Assembly (NCBI GenBank): GCA_026936325.1
Contig: JAPTHN010000011.1
Coordinates: forward strand, 23,414,501 to 23,478,500
DNA length: 64,000 nucleotides
Direction: 5' to 3'
From: Platynereis dumerilii
Taxonomy: Eukaryota > Annelida > Polychaeta > Phyllodocida > Nereididae
In this document: piece by piece, positions 54,401-64,000 of the stretch
How the letters are laid out: every line of letters begins with the position of its first letter
How positions within the stretch are numbered: the stretch's first letter is position 1
Notes under the pieces: generated by a model
The model's input: only the letters and a program-made list of their open reading frames with translations
Told to the model about the DNA's origin: nothing
Database searches by the model: none
Made by a program: the position numbers and the translations under genes

Positions 54401-56006
54401 TTACAGTTTCGGTTTCTTCAGTGTCGTCGTCTTGGCTGTCCTTTTGCGTTTAACCTGTCCCGGTTTCTTCCCACCATTTGAGGGCGTCTGTGACAATTTC
54501 AGTCCATCTTCTGTGCGTACAGTCTTCGGGTTGTCTTTGACAGTCGTCAGAAAGTTCACAAAATGTCTGTCTTGTCTCTTTTCTGTCATTGCAGTCCATC
54601 TCTGTGTAGTAATTTTAAACCGCTGGAACTCAGGGCACAGCTGGAAGTCCCCTAGACCTAGGAGACTTCTCTCAACTTCGCGGTACTGGCCCTTAACCAC
54701 GTCCTCTAATTTGGTCGTAAGCGAAGTAAGTTTTAGCGATTTCCAATCAACTGCTTGCTTGAGGACGTGGTTGAGACTTTCGCAGTTGTTGTTCGTCCAA
54801 CGAAGGTTCAACGAGGTCGCTTCGGCTGTCTCCCAGTTTTCAATTAGTATTGGTTGAAGTCTCGTCGTCAGGTAGCGGTGAAAGGTGGGAGACAGCTCTT
54901 CGGCTTCCTCGAGGAGTTCGTTCCAGCGGATATCAAATGTCAATCGGTTTTCTGAGTCCACAAGTCCGTCTTTCCCAAAAAGTTTGTCGGTCAGTACTTG
55001 TCTTCGGTGGCTGTCCAGTCCAACTTTGTCCCGTAGGTAGTCAATTACGTTGTTTTTTAAATGTCTCATGCACACCATCCGTCTTGCATCAGGTGACGAT
55101 ATCGAATCGGTGATAGCTGTCTTCTCTATCGGGGAGAGGGAAACGGGAGACGCCACTCGAATGCGCTTTGGGACAATCTTTCGAGGTGTGGTAGTCGGAG
55201 TCCATGGAGTTAAACTGTCCATTCCGATTTCCTGAGGCGCATCGATGTCACTCAGTGCTGCGGAGTGGAATCGTACAGCCTTCTGTGGAGAAGGCCATTC
55301 TTCATCATAAGATGGACTGGTGCAATCAATCTCGATGGGACTACCCTGGTCCAAATCTTGCGGAACAGCAAAGTGATTTGGACGAAAGTATTTCGGGTGA
55401 TTCGGAACGAATGTGGTAGTCCACATCAGAGTAACAGCTGGTGACTGAGTGGTCCTGACCCCGCGTCCATAAACAGTTCTTGATAAGGGTTCGGTCAGGA
55501 ACCCAGTCTTAGCTGTGGGTGGACAGTACGACTGAAGGCCGATTCCAAGAGCAGCACTGACCGCAAACATGACTAGCATCTCAGAGAAACCACCATTGGT
55601 TGCAACCGATCTCAAGAGCTTTGGGTAGTTGTCATGCAAAATCCGACTGTCTTTTACCAAGTCAACATAGTTCTTAACTGCAGTGTCATAATATTGTCTG
55701 TGTACAGTGATCTCAGCAAGAGTCATCAATCGAATATGAAGGTGCAGGTCTTCGTGACCATACAACCCTCTCGACACGGCTCGATAGAGGCAGTTGCCAT
55801 CGCCTTGAACGTACAAAGGTCGATGAGTTGACAACATCACGGGATGATAACGCTGAAGAACTCCGACTGCACTCTGATCGCTAGCACCAGCGATGGAAGA
55901 TGTATCGTACTCAGGCAGCTTAACGGCATACGTAGTCATCAACAATAGTTCATTCTGAACGGCAGAAAGAAACTTTGTTCGTGGCTGGTCAACACTTTTC
56001 AGAACT
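54401..56006 (-). CDS. OTU-domain plus MULE-transposase-derived protein, last exon
   Basis: The frame runs from a splice acceptor (CCTTTTCTGTACTTGCAG|AGTT, exon start 56006) through about 534 codons to TAA at 54401-54403; earlier exons are not found. Near the N-terminus lies an OTU cysteine-protease (deubiquitinase-type) domain: VQGDGNCLYRA gives catalytic D and C, and about 140 residues later PNHFAVP gives the H. A phospho-site-rich S/T-P linker follows. The C-terminal 200 residues (MRHLKNNVIDYLRD ... TNNNCESLNHVLKQ) are the end part of a Mutator-like (MULE) transposase, and a KRKRTAKTTTLKKPK basic tail may direct nuclear import. The DDE core is not seen, so this is a domesticated or degenerate MULE-type gene. 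The BEL element sits directly behind its stop codon. Confidence 0.7.
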
Positions 56007-56159
56007 CTGCAAGTACAGAAAAGGGGATAATTAATAATTTGTGATAATTAAAGACATCCATAAAAATTTTTAAACATGCACTGATCAATGTCTTAAGAGT
56101 ATATATATAAACAGAACCTCATCATCACAGAACAACATCAAATCATAAAAATAATAATA

Positions 56160-56545
56160 AAATAATCAAACGTGAAATCATCATTTGAAAGGCATAAATT
56201 AATCAAACATCAAAACTTCATTTTAATCATACTCCCAAAATCTCAAATCATCATTTATTCAAATTCATAAAGTCTCAAATCAGATTTTTATTGAAAGGCA
56301 TAAAATAAATATCAAACCATCATTTTATTCAAACTCATAAAATCTCAAGTCATCATTTTATTCAAACTCATAAAATCTCAAGTCATCATTTTATTCAAAG
56401 TCATAAACTCTCAAATCATAATTTTATTCAAAGTCATAAAGTCTCAAATCAGATTTTTTATTGAAAGGCATAAAATAAACATCAAATCAGATTTTTTATT
56501 GAAAGGCATAAAATAAACATCAAATCATCATTTTATTCAAAGACA
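56160..56545 (-). repeat. Minisatellite of 'tcatcattttattcaaa.tcataaa.tctcaaa' units
   Basis: About ten diverged units of 30-60 bases. Two of the longer ones contain 'gattttttattgaaaggcat' blocks. No coding sense. Confidence 0.75.
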
Positions 56546-56566
56546 TAAAATAGTCAAACTTCTCTG

Positions 56567-56757
56567 TTGTCTTTCCAAGCCCTCACTGGCTCTGACTCCA
56601 CATCATTTCTGGCTGGACATAGCAAGAGAACTGCCTTTGGCATTTTACTTGAAAATTCTAAGCTACTTTCTGATCTTAAGAGAGGTTCATTGACCACTAA
56701 GTTGCTGCAAGATTGTGAGTTGTTCATTTGTAAAGTGTACACACTGATTCAACCACC
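56567..56757 (+). pseudogene. Fragment of an 'ALTGxDxTS' invertebrate repeat-family protein
   Basis: The frame reads FQALTGSDSTSFLAGHSKRT and then AFGILLENSKLLSDL ... LFICKVY. The order HALTGCDTTS - G - KKTA - F - L - C-x-Y is known to me from many uncharacterised, multi-copy proteins of marine invertebrates. Only about 62 codons are present; a pyrimidine tract and TTTCCAAG just upstream could be an acceptor. I cannot name the parent family with certainty. Confidence 0.45.
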
Positions 56758-56759
56758 AC

Positions 56760-58015
56760 CGATTAAGCAAGGTCAGTGTCGTTTAGGGAGGGATACAAGG
56801 CTGAACACTTTTCCCTAACATCAAATGCCCTTAAGTTCAATAAATTATAATGAGGGCTCATCATTGGAGCATGGTAAGGCTGAAAGTAACAGAGCCATAT
56901 CCTGAAATTGTACATCCAACCGAAAGTGGTTGGATAAAAAATCAGATTATACTGAAGCCTGTACTTTCCACACAGATGTCTGCAGGTTGTAAGCTGCAGC
57001 TGCCAGAAAGAGTGCTCCACAGTTCGATGTGGCGACTGTAAATCATAGTTGCCATGCCTTGACAGTTGCAAATGTCATAGGCAATGCTTGGACAATTAAC
57101 TTCATATGAATGATTAAATTTCAGGAAAATATAAAGCTTCAGCAGGTCCACCAAACATAAACCTTTCCTTAAAGTTAAGAGTAGGATCTGTTCCTTGCTT
57201 TGGATACAAAAGATGACCAAATGTTAGTCTGAGAACACCCTGGCAGATATTTTCTTTTCTGAAGGTCTACCAAATCTTTTACCCACTTAATTGGAATCAA
57301 GAACATTCACTACCACAACTGGAAACTGAACTAACCACTGTGCCATGCTGCCATGCGACCATCTTGTTTTTGGTCATTATAAGGTCTGATTATTAATGAA
57401 ATATTGCTCTGGGGTATTTGGAAACATTCTTATTAGATTCTTCATCTGCCAAAACATGGAAAAAGACTCAAAGATCACCTCTCTAGTGCAATTAGGGACC
57501 AAGTTATGCTTGAATGACGTAATTTTGGCGGCCATATTGTTTTCGGCCATTTTGAGGGCTTAATAATGGAGATATGATCGGGCATCCTCAAAATTCGAAA
57601 TCGGCATACTCAAATTGACTTATTCCAGGTGGATGCCCATTTCTACTCTAAAATGCCTCAACCACTTTGAATTCCTGAAAATGGCTCCTGACTATCATAA
57701 GTTCTGACTACAAAATTTATTTTTAAAAGACTATGCATTGTAAGTGCAGGAATTAATGTAGAATGTCATCCAATCGAGCTATTCCCACTCTCTGTAATCA
57801 AATGTTTACAAGACCCTGCCAGACAATTGCCAATTAAAGGATTGAAATCTATTAATTGCACTTTAAATCCAGTCTTTTTTAAGTGGCAGTTTAAAAAATG
57901 GTAATTAGCATAAATACCAAGTATTTTTCTAATTTTCTTAAAAGTTATTCCATATATATATATGTATATTGTCTCTGGAATATACACTACTGCATTCGGA
58001 TTAACCAAAATAATA
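56760..58015. other. Gene-free stretch
   Basis: I see no supported exon, RNA or element end here. There is one 'ttggcggccatattg' word near 57527, loosely like the dispersed GGTCACA repeat. Confidence 0.5.
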
Positions 58016-58335
58016 TAGCATGCAGACCAAATGCAGACCAAAATTTGAAGCATGCAGACTAAAATTGCTATAATGCAGACCAAATGCAGACCAAAATTTC
58101 TATCATGCAGACCAAAAATTCCTATCATGCAGACCAAAATTCCTATCATGCAGACCAAAATTTGAAGCATGCAGACTAAAATTTCTATCATGCAGACCAA
58201 ATGCAGACCAAAATTTGACGCATGCAGATCAAAATTTGAAGCATGCAGATCAAATGCAGACCAAAATTTATATAATGCAGTCCAAATTTATAGCATGCAG
58301 ACCAAAATGTATAGCATGCATACCAAATACAGTCC
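58016..58335 (+). repeat. Minisatellite of ~20-23-bp units (gcatgcagaccaaaattt)
   Basis: About 14 imperfect copies of 'atgcagaccaaa(atttctatc)' with two length classes. On the - strand it reads as M-x-ILVCMIGILVCM-type frames, which are translated repeat. Confidence 0.85.
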
Positions 58336-59571
58336 TATTTATGCATAAAAACTCATGTCTGTGTCTGACTGACAAGTCAGTCTGCTTTATAAGCAGGCGA
58401 GCGAGCGAGGCTGCAGACTGATGAAATTCAGATCGAAATGGGTATCGAATTGGCTTCTAGGTCACTCGGACTGCTGCCTCTAAAGTCCGCACTACTGCCC
58501 CTAAGGTCCGCGCCCAGCAGAACACTGCAGTAATGAAGTAAGTAAGTAAGAGTGTAAATTTAGGGCCGAAGGCCCAAGCTTGATTGGCGATTTTTCGCCC
58601 TACAAGCTTTTGGAATATTTTGAAGGGATGGCCCTTCCTCGAGAGAGGGAGCTGTGGCAATCCAGGAAATGTTATGTCGGAGTGGAGTGGAGGTGGGTAA
58701 GGGTCAGGAGGGTGAGAAGGCCTGGGAAGGCATCATGTGTTGTCTGGGAGTATCTGGAAAAGATTACAATTGTTTAGTGGTCTTGTCAGCGTCGCAGGGT
58801 GGAAAATTGATTTTAACCTAGAAGAGGAAGAACGCCGGGGTGGATGTTTGAAACTACAGGATTTATGGAGTGGGTGTGATGTTTTATGGAGAGGGAGGGG
58901 AGGGAGGTGAGTATAATTGATGAGAGGAACATGTGGGTGGATTCAAGAGGTATCCATGTGTTTTACTACAATCTATAGATATGACTCCCTCCAGGGACCA
59001 CAAGTCCTGAGTTTGTTAGGTATGGGATGTGGGGTACGATGGTTTAAAGTGGTAAGGGAGAGTTTTTGTGTCTGGTTTTGGGTTAGTGAATGATAGGAGT
59101 CTCCAGAAGATGGGCTTTAAAACCAACACCCTCCTTTGATACCTTTAAGTGGATGGTGTAGTGTTGTGTTTTGAGAAGATGGTGGTTTATGTTTTGACCC
59201 TGTGCTGGCAGAGTGATGTGCCAGTTATTACACCAGTGGTTTGACTACCGTACTGGGTTCGGAACGTGTCAATTTTTTGTACTGTGAGTGTAATAAGTAT
59301 AAGGGTATAAAATTGAGGGGATCTGAAAAGAAAAACATGTATATGATGGAACAGTAGGAGTAATTGCAATAATCACAGTGGCTTGAAGACCAGACTGTGT
59401 GTGTTTTTATGTTGGTAGTTGGGCAGATTTTGTATGTGATTAAGTTTGTTTATTGGAAGAGAATTTATGTGTTTTCTTATGTTTTGACCTTGAGGGGCAG
59501 TAGGTGCAAGTTACTACCACAGTGGTTAGACTACCGTACTGGGTGCCTAAGGCAGGTTATTTTTTGTTGTT

Positions 59572-62376
59572 TTAGGTTGTAGGATAGTGGGAATGGGGAT
59601 AGGAGACCGGGTATGGGAGAGCTCTAATAGCCTTATTAGCATTGTATAGATCTACTAGAAGAGGGGAGTCTTTGTAGCGGTCAAGAGCTTTCCTTTTCAG
59701 GGTGTCTATTCTCGAGTAGATGTGTTCGAGATTGGCCATTGTGTAGAGGGCTTGGTTGGTGGTACGGCGTTGGCCAGGAATGTAGAACTGCTTAAGCGCA
59801 ATCCTAAGGGCCTTAGCTTCAGCTATGGCGAGATGGTTTTTGGCAGGTTCAGAGGCAGCTGCTGTAGCAACATAGCCTGTTTCTAAGATTGGCCTGATAA
59901 AAGTTTTATAGAGATGAAGGAGGGTAGGGATGTTAGTGCCCCAGTCGGTGCCTCTAAGGCAGCGGAGGAGATTTAGGCGGTTGACCGCAGTTTGTTTTTT
60001 AAGGATACAGTGATTAAGTAGGGAGAGGGAGGGGTTGATGAGGAGTCCAAGAATCTTGGCTTCTTTACATGGGAGAATGGGGGTGTCAAAGAGGGCGAAG
60101 GTTGGGGGTGATTTATTGAGATTGTTAGGAAATAATACTAGTTGTGATTTGGAGGCATTGATTTTGATGCGCCACTTGGAGCACCATTGTTCTAGTTGGT
60201 ATAGGGATTTACGGAGATGACTTTGAATTTTTGTGTAGGGACGTTTACCACGGTTTACTGTCCAGAGAGCTAAGTCATCTGCATATTGGGAAATATGGAC
60301 TGGACCGGTATTGGGGAACGGTATGTCATTGACATACATGTTGAAAAGAATTGGGCTTAGAACTGAGCCTTGGGGAGTACCTGCAGCAAGATGGACTTCA
60401 TGTGAGATGGTGTCTTTTACTCTTACTTTAATGGTTCTATCATGGAGGAAGGAGGAGAGGATTCTAATAATTTTATCTTGGAGATCATAGGAGAGAAGTT
60501 TATATTTGAGACCGTTGTGCCATACGGAGTCGAAAGCTTTTTCTACATCTAAGAAAATGGCGGCACCTTTCCATCCGAAGTGGGTGGCAGTTTTCATATG
60601 ATGGAATAGTCTGTAGATGTGCTCATTAGCTTCCATCTGGGGGAGGTAGGCCCTTTGCCATTTATTCATGGGGCCGTTAAGGGTGAGGTGATCTATTAGG
60701 GGGTTAGCTAGGGATTTTTCAAGGAGTTTACCTAGGCATCTTAGGAGACTAATGGGACGATAGTTACTGGGGATTTTGGTATCTTTGTTTGGTTTTGGAA
60801 TCATTACGCCCAAGGCGTTCTTCCATGGTTTCGGAAAGTAGCCTATGCTAATGAGATAGTTAAAGAGATCAGTGATGAATTTAACAGCAGGGTCTGGGAG
60901 GTGCTTGAGAACTGTGTAACCTATTTTGTCTTCACCAGGGGCAGAATTTTTACATTTGGATAGGGTGACTTTAAGAGTGCACCATGAAATTGGCATTGAG
61001 AGGGGGTGATCATTGACGACTTCGTCAGGATTGATGTTGAATTTTGGGACAAATAGATGCTTATTATTGTTTATTGTCCTATCGACTTTACGTTTATGTT
61101 TTTCATCAAATATGGGACCTTGATGTGTGTTGTGGACTTTAGCTAAGTGATTAGCAAAGAGGTCTGCTGCCTCCTGTTGAGTACTTGTTTTTGTACCATC
61201 TGCTTTAGTGAGGATAGGTGTGGTTTGGTGGCCTTTGCCACCACCTGTTAACCGTTTGAAAGCTTTCCAGAATTCTGAACCTTGTCTGTAATCTAAGTTT
61301 GCAGTAAGTGCGTGCCATTTCTGTTGTTTTTCTAGTTTGATGGCGTTTTTAACTCGGGTTGTGAGGGTTTTGAGTGTGGTTTTAAGTATAGGACAGAAGG
61401 GATTTTTTGCTAGTAGCCTGCGAACTTTACGTTTAAGTTTTATGACCTTAAGGGTATCTTCCGAAATATTGAAAGCCTGGGGCTTGTAGGGTTTTTCTGG
61501 GCATGCTTTGTCGAAAGCTACGATGGCATTGTTGACTAATTCTATGTAAAGATCCATCTCGACTTCGTTTTGTATCTCCATACTTGGGAAGACGGATAGT
61601 CCTTCCAGTACTTCATTCTGGAAGAGGGGCCAGTCTGCTTTTTTAAGATTTCTAATAAGTTTAACTGGCTCTTGGGATTTTGTACCTTCTTTAAAAGTGA
61701 TGTGAAGAGGGAGATGATCGCTGCCTATGTCTGATCCCGCATAGCAGTCAGTTATATATGATGAGGCTGATTCATTTACAATGGCAAAATCTAAGAATGA
61801 GGGGTGTATGTTTCTAAGAGTGCCTAAATGGTATCTTGTAGGTTGATCTAGATCATTGAGGACAAGAAGTTGGTTATTTGTTAGGCTCTGATAGAGCTGT
61901 CTACCGTGGATATTATGGTTATAGGTAGGGGCAATGAGGGGATTATGGGCATTGTAGTCACCCATGAAAAGGCATTTATTATATTTTTGTAGAAAGTAAG
62001 AGAAGATAATGTTTTTAATGGAGTTTGATTCTGGCGGTATGTAGTGTGAAATGATAGCAATTTCTCCTATTAAGGGGAGTGTTACTAAGACTGCACAGCA
62101 GTAAAGGTTTAGGTTAAGAATGGCGGGGTCGATATCAATTGGGATTGCTGGGGTACCATTTTTGGCCATTATGGCTGTGCCACCTTGACCAGTGTTGTCA
62201 TGATTGTCATGTCGCACGAGGGTTGAGTACCCATCTATTCTAACACTAGGTTGGTTTGTTTTATACTTAGTTTCATTAATAAGAATTAGATCAGGATTTG
62301 TTTCCTGAATATAGTGTTTTAAGGTAAATAATTTAGATTTTATGGAATTAATGTTGATATGAAAGAGACTGGCCAT
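59572..62376 (-). CDS. LINE ORF2: APE endonuclease and reverse transcriptase (934 aa)
   Basis: It starts at ATG 62376, two bases after the ORF1 stop (TAA CT ATG). The N-terminal ~235 residues are an APE-type endonuclease: FHININSI (metal-site N), LILINETKYK (E), MGDYNAHNP, and near the end GSDHLPLHI (catalytic SDH). The reverse transcriptase takes up about residues 480-760: SNYRPISLLRCLGKLLEK, IFLDVEKAFDSVWH, GTPQGSVLSPILFN and QYADDLALW. A ~170-residue C-terminal part follows. All catalytic motifs are present and no stop or frameshift is visible, so the protein could be active. The enzyme nicks target DNA and copies the element's RNA at the nick. Confidence 0.88.
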   Translation of the reverse strand: MASLFHININSIKSKLFTLKHYIQETNPDLILINETKYKTNQPSVRIDGYSTLVRHDNHDNTGQGGTAIMAKNGTPAIPIDIDPAILNLNLYCCAVLVTLPLIGEIAIISHYIPPESNSIKNIIFSYFLQKYNKCLFMGDYNAHNPLIAPTYNHNIHGRQLYQSLTNNQLLVLNDLDQPTRYHLGTLRNIHPSFLDFAIVNESASSYITDCYAGSDIGSDHLPLHITFKEGTKSQEPVKLIRNLKKADWPLFQNEVLEGLSVFPSMEIQNEVEMDLYIELVNNAIVAFDKACPEKPYKPQAFNISEDTLKVIKLKRKVRRLLAKNPFCPILKTTLKTLTTRVKNAIKLEKQQKWHALTANLDYRQGSEFWKAFKRLTGGGKGHQTTPILTKADGTKTSTQQEAADLFANHLAKVHNTHQGPIFDEKHKRKVDRTINNNKHLFVPKFNINPDEVVNDHPLSMPISWCTLKVTLSKCKNSAPGEDKIGYTVLKHLPDPAVKFITDLFNYLISIGYFPKPWKNALGVMIPKPNKDTKIPSNYRPISLLRCLGKLLEKSLANPLIDHLTLNGPMNKWQRAYLPQMEANEHIYRLFHHMKTATHFGWKGAAIFLDVEKAFDSVWHNGLKYKLLSYDLQDKIIRILSSFLHDRTIKVRVKDTISHEVHLAAGTPQGSVLSPILFNMYVNDIPFPNTGPVHISQYADDLALWTVNRGKRPYTKIQSHLRKSLYQLEQWCSKWRIKINASKSQLVLFPNNLNKSPPTFALFDTPILPCKEAKILGLLINPSLSLLNHCILKKQTAVNRLNLLRCLRGTDWGTNIPTLLHLYKTFIRPILETGYVATAAASEPAKNHLAIAEAKALRIALKQFYIPGQRRTTNQALYTMANLEHIYSRIDTLKRKALDRYKDSPLLVDLYNANKAIRALPYPVSYPHSHYPTT

Positions 62377-62378
62377 AG

Positions 62379-63656
62379 TTAGTTAATAAGTGCTGAGAAT
62401 TGCTCTGGATGGATGACTGTCTTGAAGGCAGCCGAGACCTGTTTGCAGACTAGTTTGTTGATTTGTTCAGTGTCTACAACGTGTGTAACAGAGTATGCCA
62501 GAAGGACAGAGGTGATTGATGCTGCAATAGTGTAAGCAAGTTTGACAGAGTGAATGGCAGGCGTGGGGGGCGCTGCTTTTTGTGCATAGGTAAGCTTGAC
62601 TGTTGTTTCTGATATTTTGGCTTGCTTGTAAGAAGGACAGCCTGAGAAGGTAGCGGCGTGTTCGCCACCACAGTTTGAACACTTATTTGATTTTGTAGGG
62701 GTGAGGGGGCATTCTTTGTGTTTGTGCTCACCACTGCACTTCTTGCACGTTTGGGATTGGGACTTACATTGGTTGGAGGAGTGACCGAATTGGTAGCAGT
62801 TGAGGCATTGAAGGGGTCTTTTTGGAAGGTAATCAACTACATTGTGCCTTCGGAAGGCAATTTTGATGCCTTCTTTGATGTATTTGTCTTTAGTAGCTTT
62901 ATCGGGGAGGGCGATTTTGATACTGTTTGTGGCAGAGTTATTAGCGGCACTAAACATACGGGCTGCATGGGGGAGTTTGAATATTTCTTTAATTTCTTCC
63001 GCTTTGATATCTTGATCAACATTGCGGATGACAGCAAAGAGATTTTCCTTCGCTTTGGGCTGAGTGTTCAGTGTAGTGTCGTTACCGGTTTGATTTTGTT
63101 GGGCGCGCTTTACTCTGTCTCTGTATTGAGAGCCTTTGGTTTGTCTAATGTCGTATCTCGCGTTAGACATTTTGATGAGTGATTCCCAATCGTTCCTATC
63201 ATTAGGAGTGATGAGAACATTACCGGCCGCGGTGGTACGGGTGTATTTGATGTACTGTTGAATCTCAGTGAATACATCAAGCCTTTTGGTACCAGGGTGA
63301 AATTCTATGATTAGGGCCTCCATTTTCGGGGTTTTGCTAGTGCTAGTGTTTTGGGAGGTGTTTGGTTTTTTAGAGGAGGAAGGGGTGGGCTTTTGTAGGA
63401 TGGAAGATTTGAGTTTACTAGTTGGGCTAACATTAAGTTCCAGTAGGGGAGTGACTGAGACTTGGTGCGACCTGGCCGAGCTGGCCGGGGGACGGGGGGG
63501 ATAGTTAGAGGAGGAAGTGGCGGAATTTTTACCTCTTTTGGAGCGGGACTTGTCCGGGGAGTTTGAGGGAGTGGAGGTATGGGAGACGTTTGAGTCGCGA
63601 CGACGTTTACGTAGTCTTTTTCTGTCTTCCACTAATTGGAAGTCATCAGCATCCAT
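62379..63656 (-). CDS. LINE ORF1: gag-like RNA-binding protein (425 aa from this ATG)
   Basis: It binds the element's RNA. The N-terminus is basic (RKRLRKRRR) and S/P-rich. The middle (about 115-275) fits the gag-like domain of Jockey/I elements (LIIEFHPGTKRLDVF). Then come three CCHC/C2HC knuckles: CLNCYQFGHSSNQC, CKKCSGEHKHKEC and CSNCGGEHAATFSGC (about 285-345). The frame ends in TAA two bases before the ORF2 ATG. The upstream frame (63687-63998) is in the same phase, separated by one TAA and ten codons. The real start may therefore lie upstream with this copy carrying one premature stop, or the ATG at 63656 may be used. Confidence 0.8.
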   Translation of the reverse strand: MDADDFQLVEDRKRLRKRRRDSNVSHTSTPSNSPDKSRSKRGKNSATSSSNYPPRPPASSARSHQVSVTPLLELNVSPTSKLKSSILQKPTPSSSKKPNTSQNTSTSKTPKMEALIIEFHPGTKRLDVFTEIQQYIKYTRTTAAGNVLITPNDRNDWESLIKMSNARYDIRQTKGSQYRDRVKRAQQNQTGNDTTLNTQPKAKENLFAVIRNVDQDIKAEEIKEIFKLPHAARMFSAANNSATNSIKIALPDKATKDKYIKEGIKIAFRRHNVVDYLPKRPLQCLNCYQFGHSSNQCKSQSQTCKKCSGEHKHKECPLTPTKSNKCSNCGGEHAATFSGCPSYKQAKISETTVKLTYAQKAAPPTPAIHSVKLAYTIAASITSVLLAYSVTHVVDTEQINKLVCKQVSAAFKTVIHPEQFSALIN

Positions 63657-63686
63657 TGATGATTCATTAGGGTCAATGCGAGATAT

Positions 63687-63998
63687 TTAGTCATCTGTAA
63701 GGGCCGCAAATTTGTTACTAAGTTCGTTATCTAGGATGCCCGCAAAGGTGTGGGCATGGGAAGAATTGGGGGAGGAATGACGGGTATCTGGGGGGGTTGG
63801 AGCACGTGAGGGGGTCTTGGAAGAGGAAGCATTGTTTAGGGAGGCGGATTTTGATAGGGAGCTTTGTTTGTTTTTTATTTTGTTGTTAATTCTATCAGCT
63901 ATTGCTTCAGGGCCTAGTCCCTGTTTGGCGAACTGACTGCATGAATTGCTGATGCTCTCATAGGAGAGACCTGTTCTCCTGTCATTGATAGTTCGTTG
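63687..63998 (-). CDS. Upstream LINE frame, C-terminal 103 codons, cut by the window edge
   Basis: The visible part reads QRTINDRRTGLSYESISN ... AIADRINNKIKNK ... TFAGILDNELSNKFAALTDD and stops at TAA 63687-63689. NKFAALTDD-like endings are common near the N-terminus of LINE gag proteins. It is in phase with ORF1 (30 bases from stop to ATG), so it is probably the N-terminal part of ORF1 separated by a single stop, not an independent gene. Confidence 0.55.
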   Translation of the reverse strand, partial: QRTINDRRTGLSYESISNSCSQFAKQGLGPEAIADRINNKIKNKQSSLSKSASLNNASSSKTPSRAPTPPDTRHSSPNSSHAHTFAGILDNELSNKFAALTDD

Positions 63999-64000
63999 AA

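Larger units (their letters stand above)
58533..64000 (-). mobile_element. Jockey-like LINE, 5' end beyond the window
   Basis: On the - strand: an upstream frame and ORF1 (gag-like), ORF2 (endonuclease plus reverse transcriptase), a 3' UTR of about 1 kb (59571-58553) and a short (TTAC)n tail at about 58533-58552. The 3' UTR contains two related segments (about 59215-59300 and 59500-59560) sharing 'caccagtggtt(t)gactaccgtactggg'. There is no RNase H domain after the RT, in line with the Jockey clade. Confidence 0.8.

Noticed and set aside
57766-58200. 144-codon frame with LVCMIGILVCM repeats
   Set aside because: Translated 20-23-bp minisatellite.

Overview
The window looks like the genome of a marine invertebrate, plausibly an echinoderm or another invertebrate deuterostome. 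The reasons are an AT-rich, repeat-dense background, spliced genes with GT-AG introns, CR1-type LINEs carrying a 2A-like peptide and a PHD finger, foldback elements built like the sea-urchin TU elements, a tRNA-derived SINE and a BEL/Pao element. No species can be fixed from the sequence alone. Most of the 64 kb is transposable element; one host-type multi-exon gene stands out.

Layout. 401-8616 is a complete-looking PIF/Harbinger DNA transposon (TAA target duplication, degenerate terminal repeats). It has two convergent genes, a MADF/Myb-like DNA-binding protein (+) and a DDE transposase (-, one in-frame stop). Both genes end in the same 16-nt stem-loop, which closely resembles the histone-mRNA 3' stem-loop. 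8617-15249 is gene-free. 15250-25325 is a four-level nest. An L2/CR1-group LINE with a tandem-monomer 5' region is split by a 5.8-kb CR1 LINE. The CR1 is itself split by a foldback MITE and by a small hAT element, and the hAT carries a fragment of another LINE. When the DNA insertions and their duplicated target sites are set aside, the CR1 reading frame is exactly continuous (1,129 codons plus stop).

28077-38052 (-) is a five-exon gene for a 434-residue protein I do not recognise. All four introns have GT-AG ends and every exon junction keeps phase. Its second intron holds a TTAA-type MITE and a LINE remnant split by a 2.86-kb TU-like foldback element, which carries tandem repeats followed by a TATA promoter. 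A second TU-like element lies at 39319-41226. Both have 8-bp target duplications and termini made of short tandem repeats. 41235-47373 holds SINEs, microsatellites, hairpins and small tandem repeats.

47374-54393 is a BEL/Pao LTR retrotransposon that looks whole and young. It landed within a few bases of the stop codon of an oppositely oriented OTU-domain/MULE-derived gene (54401-56006, -). After further minisatellites, 58533-64000 is a Jockey-like LINE (-) with open ORF1 and ORF2 separated by two bases. Its 5' end runs off the window.
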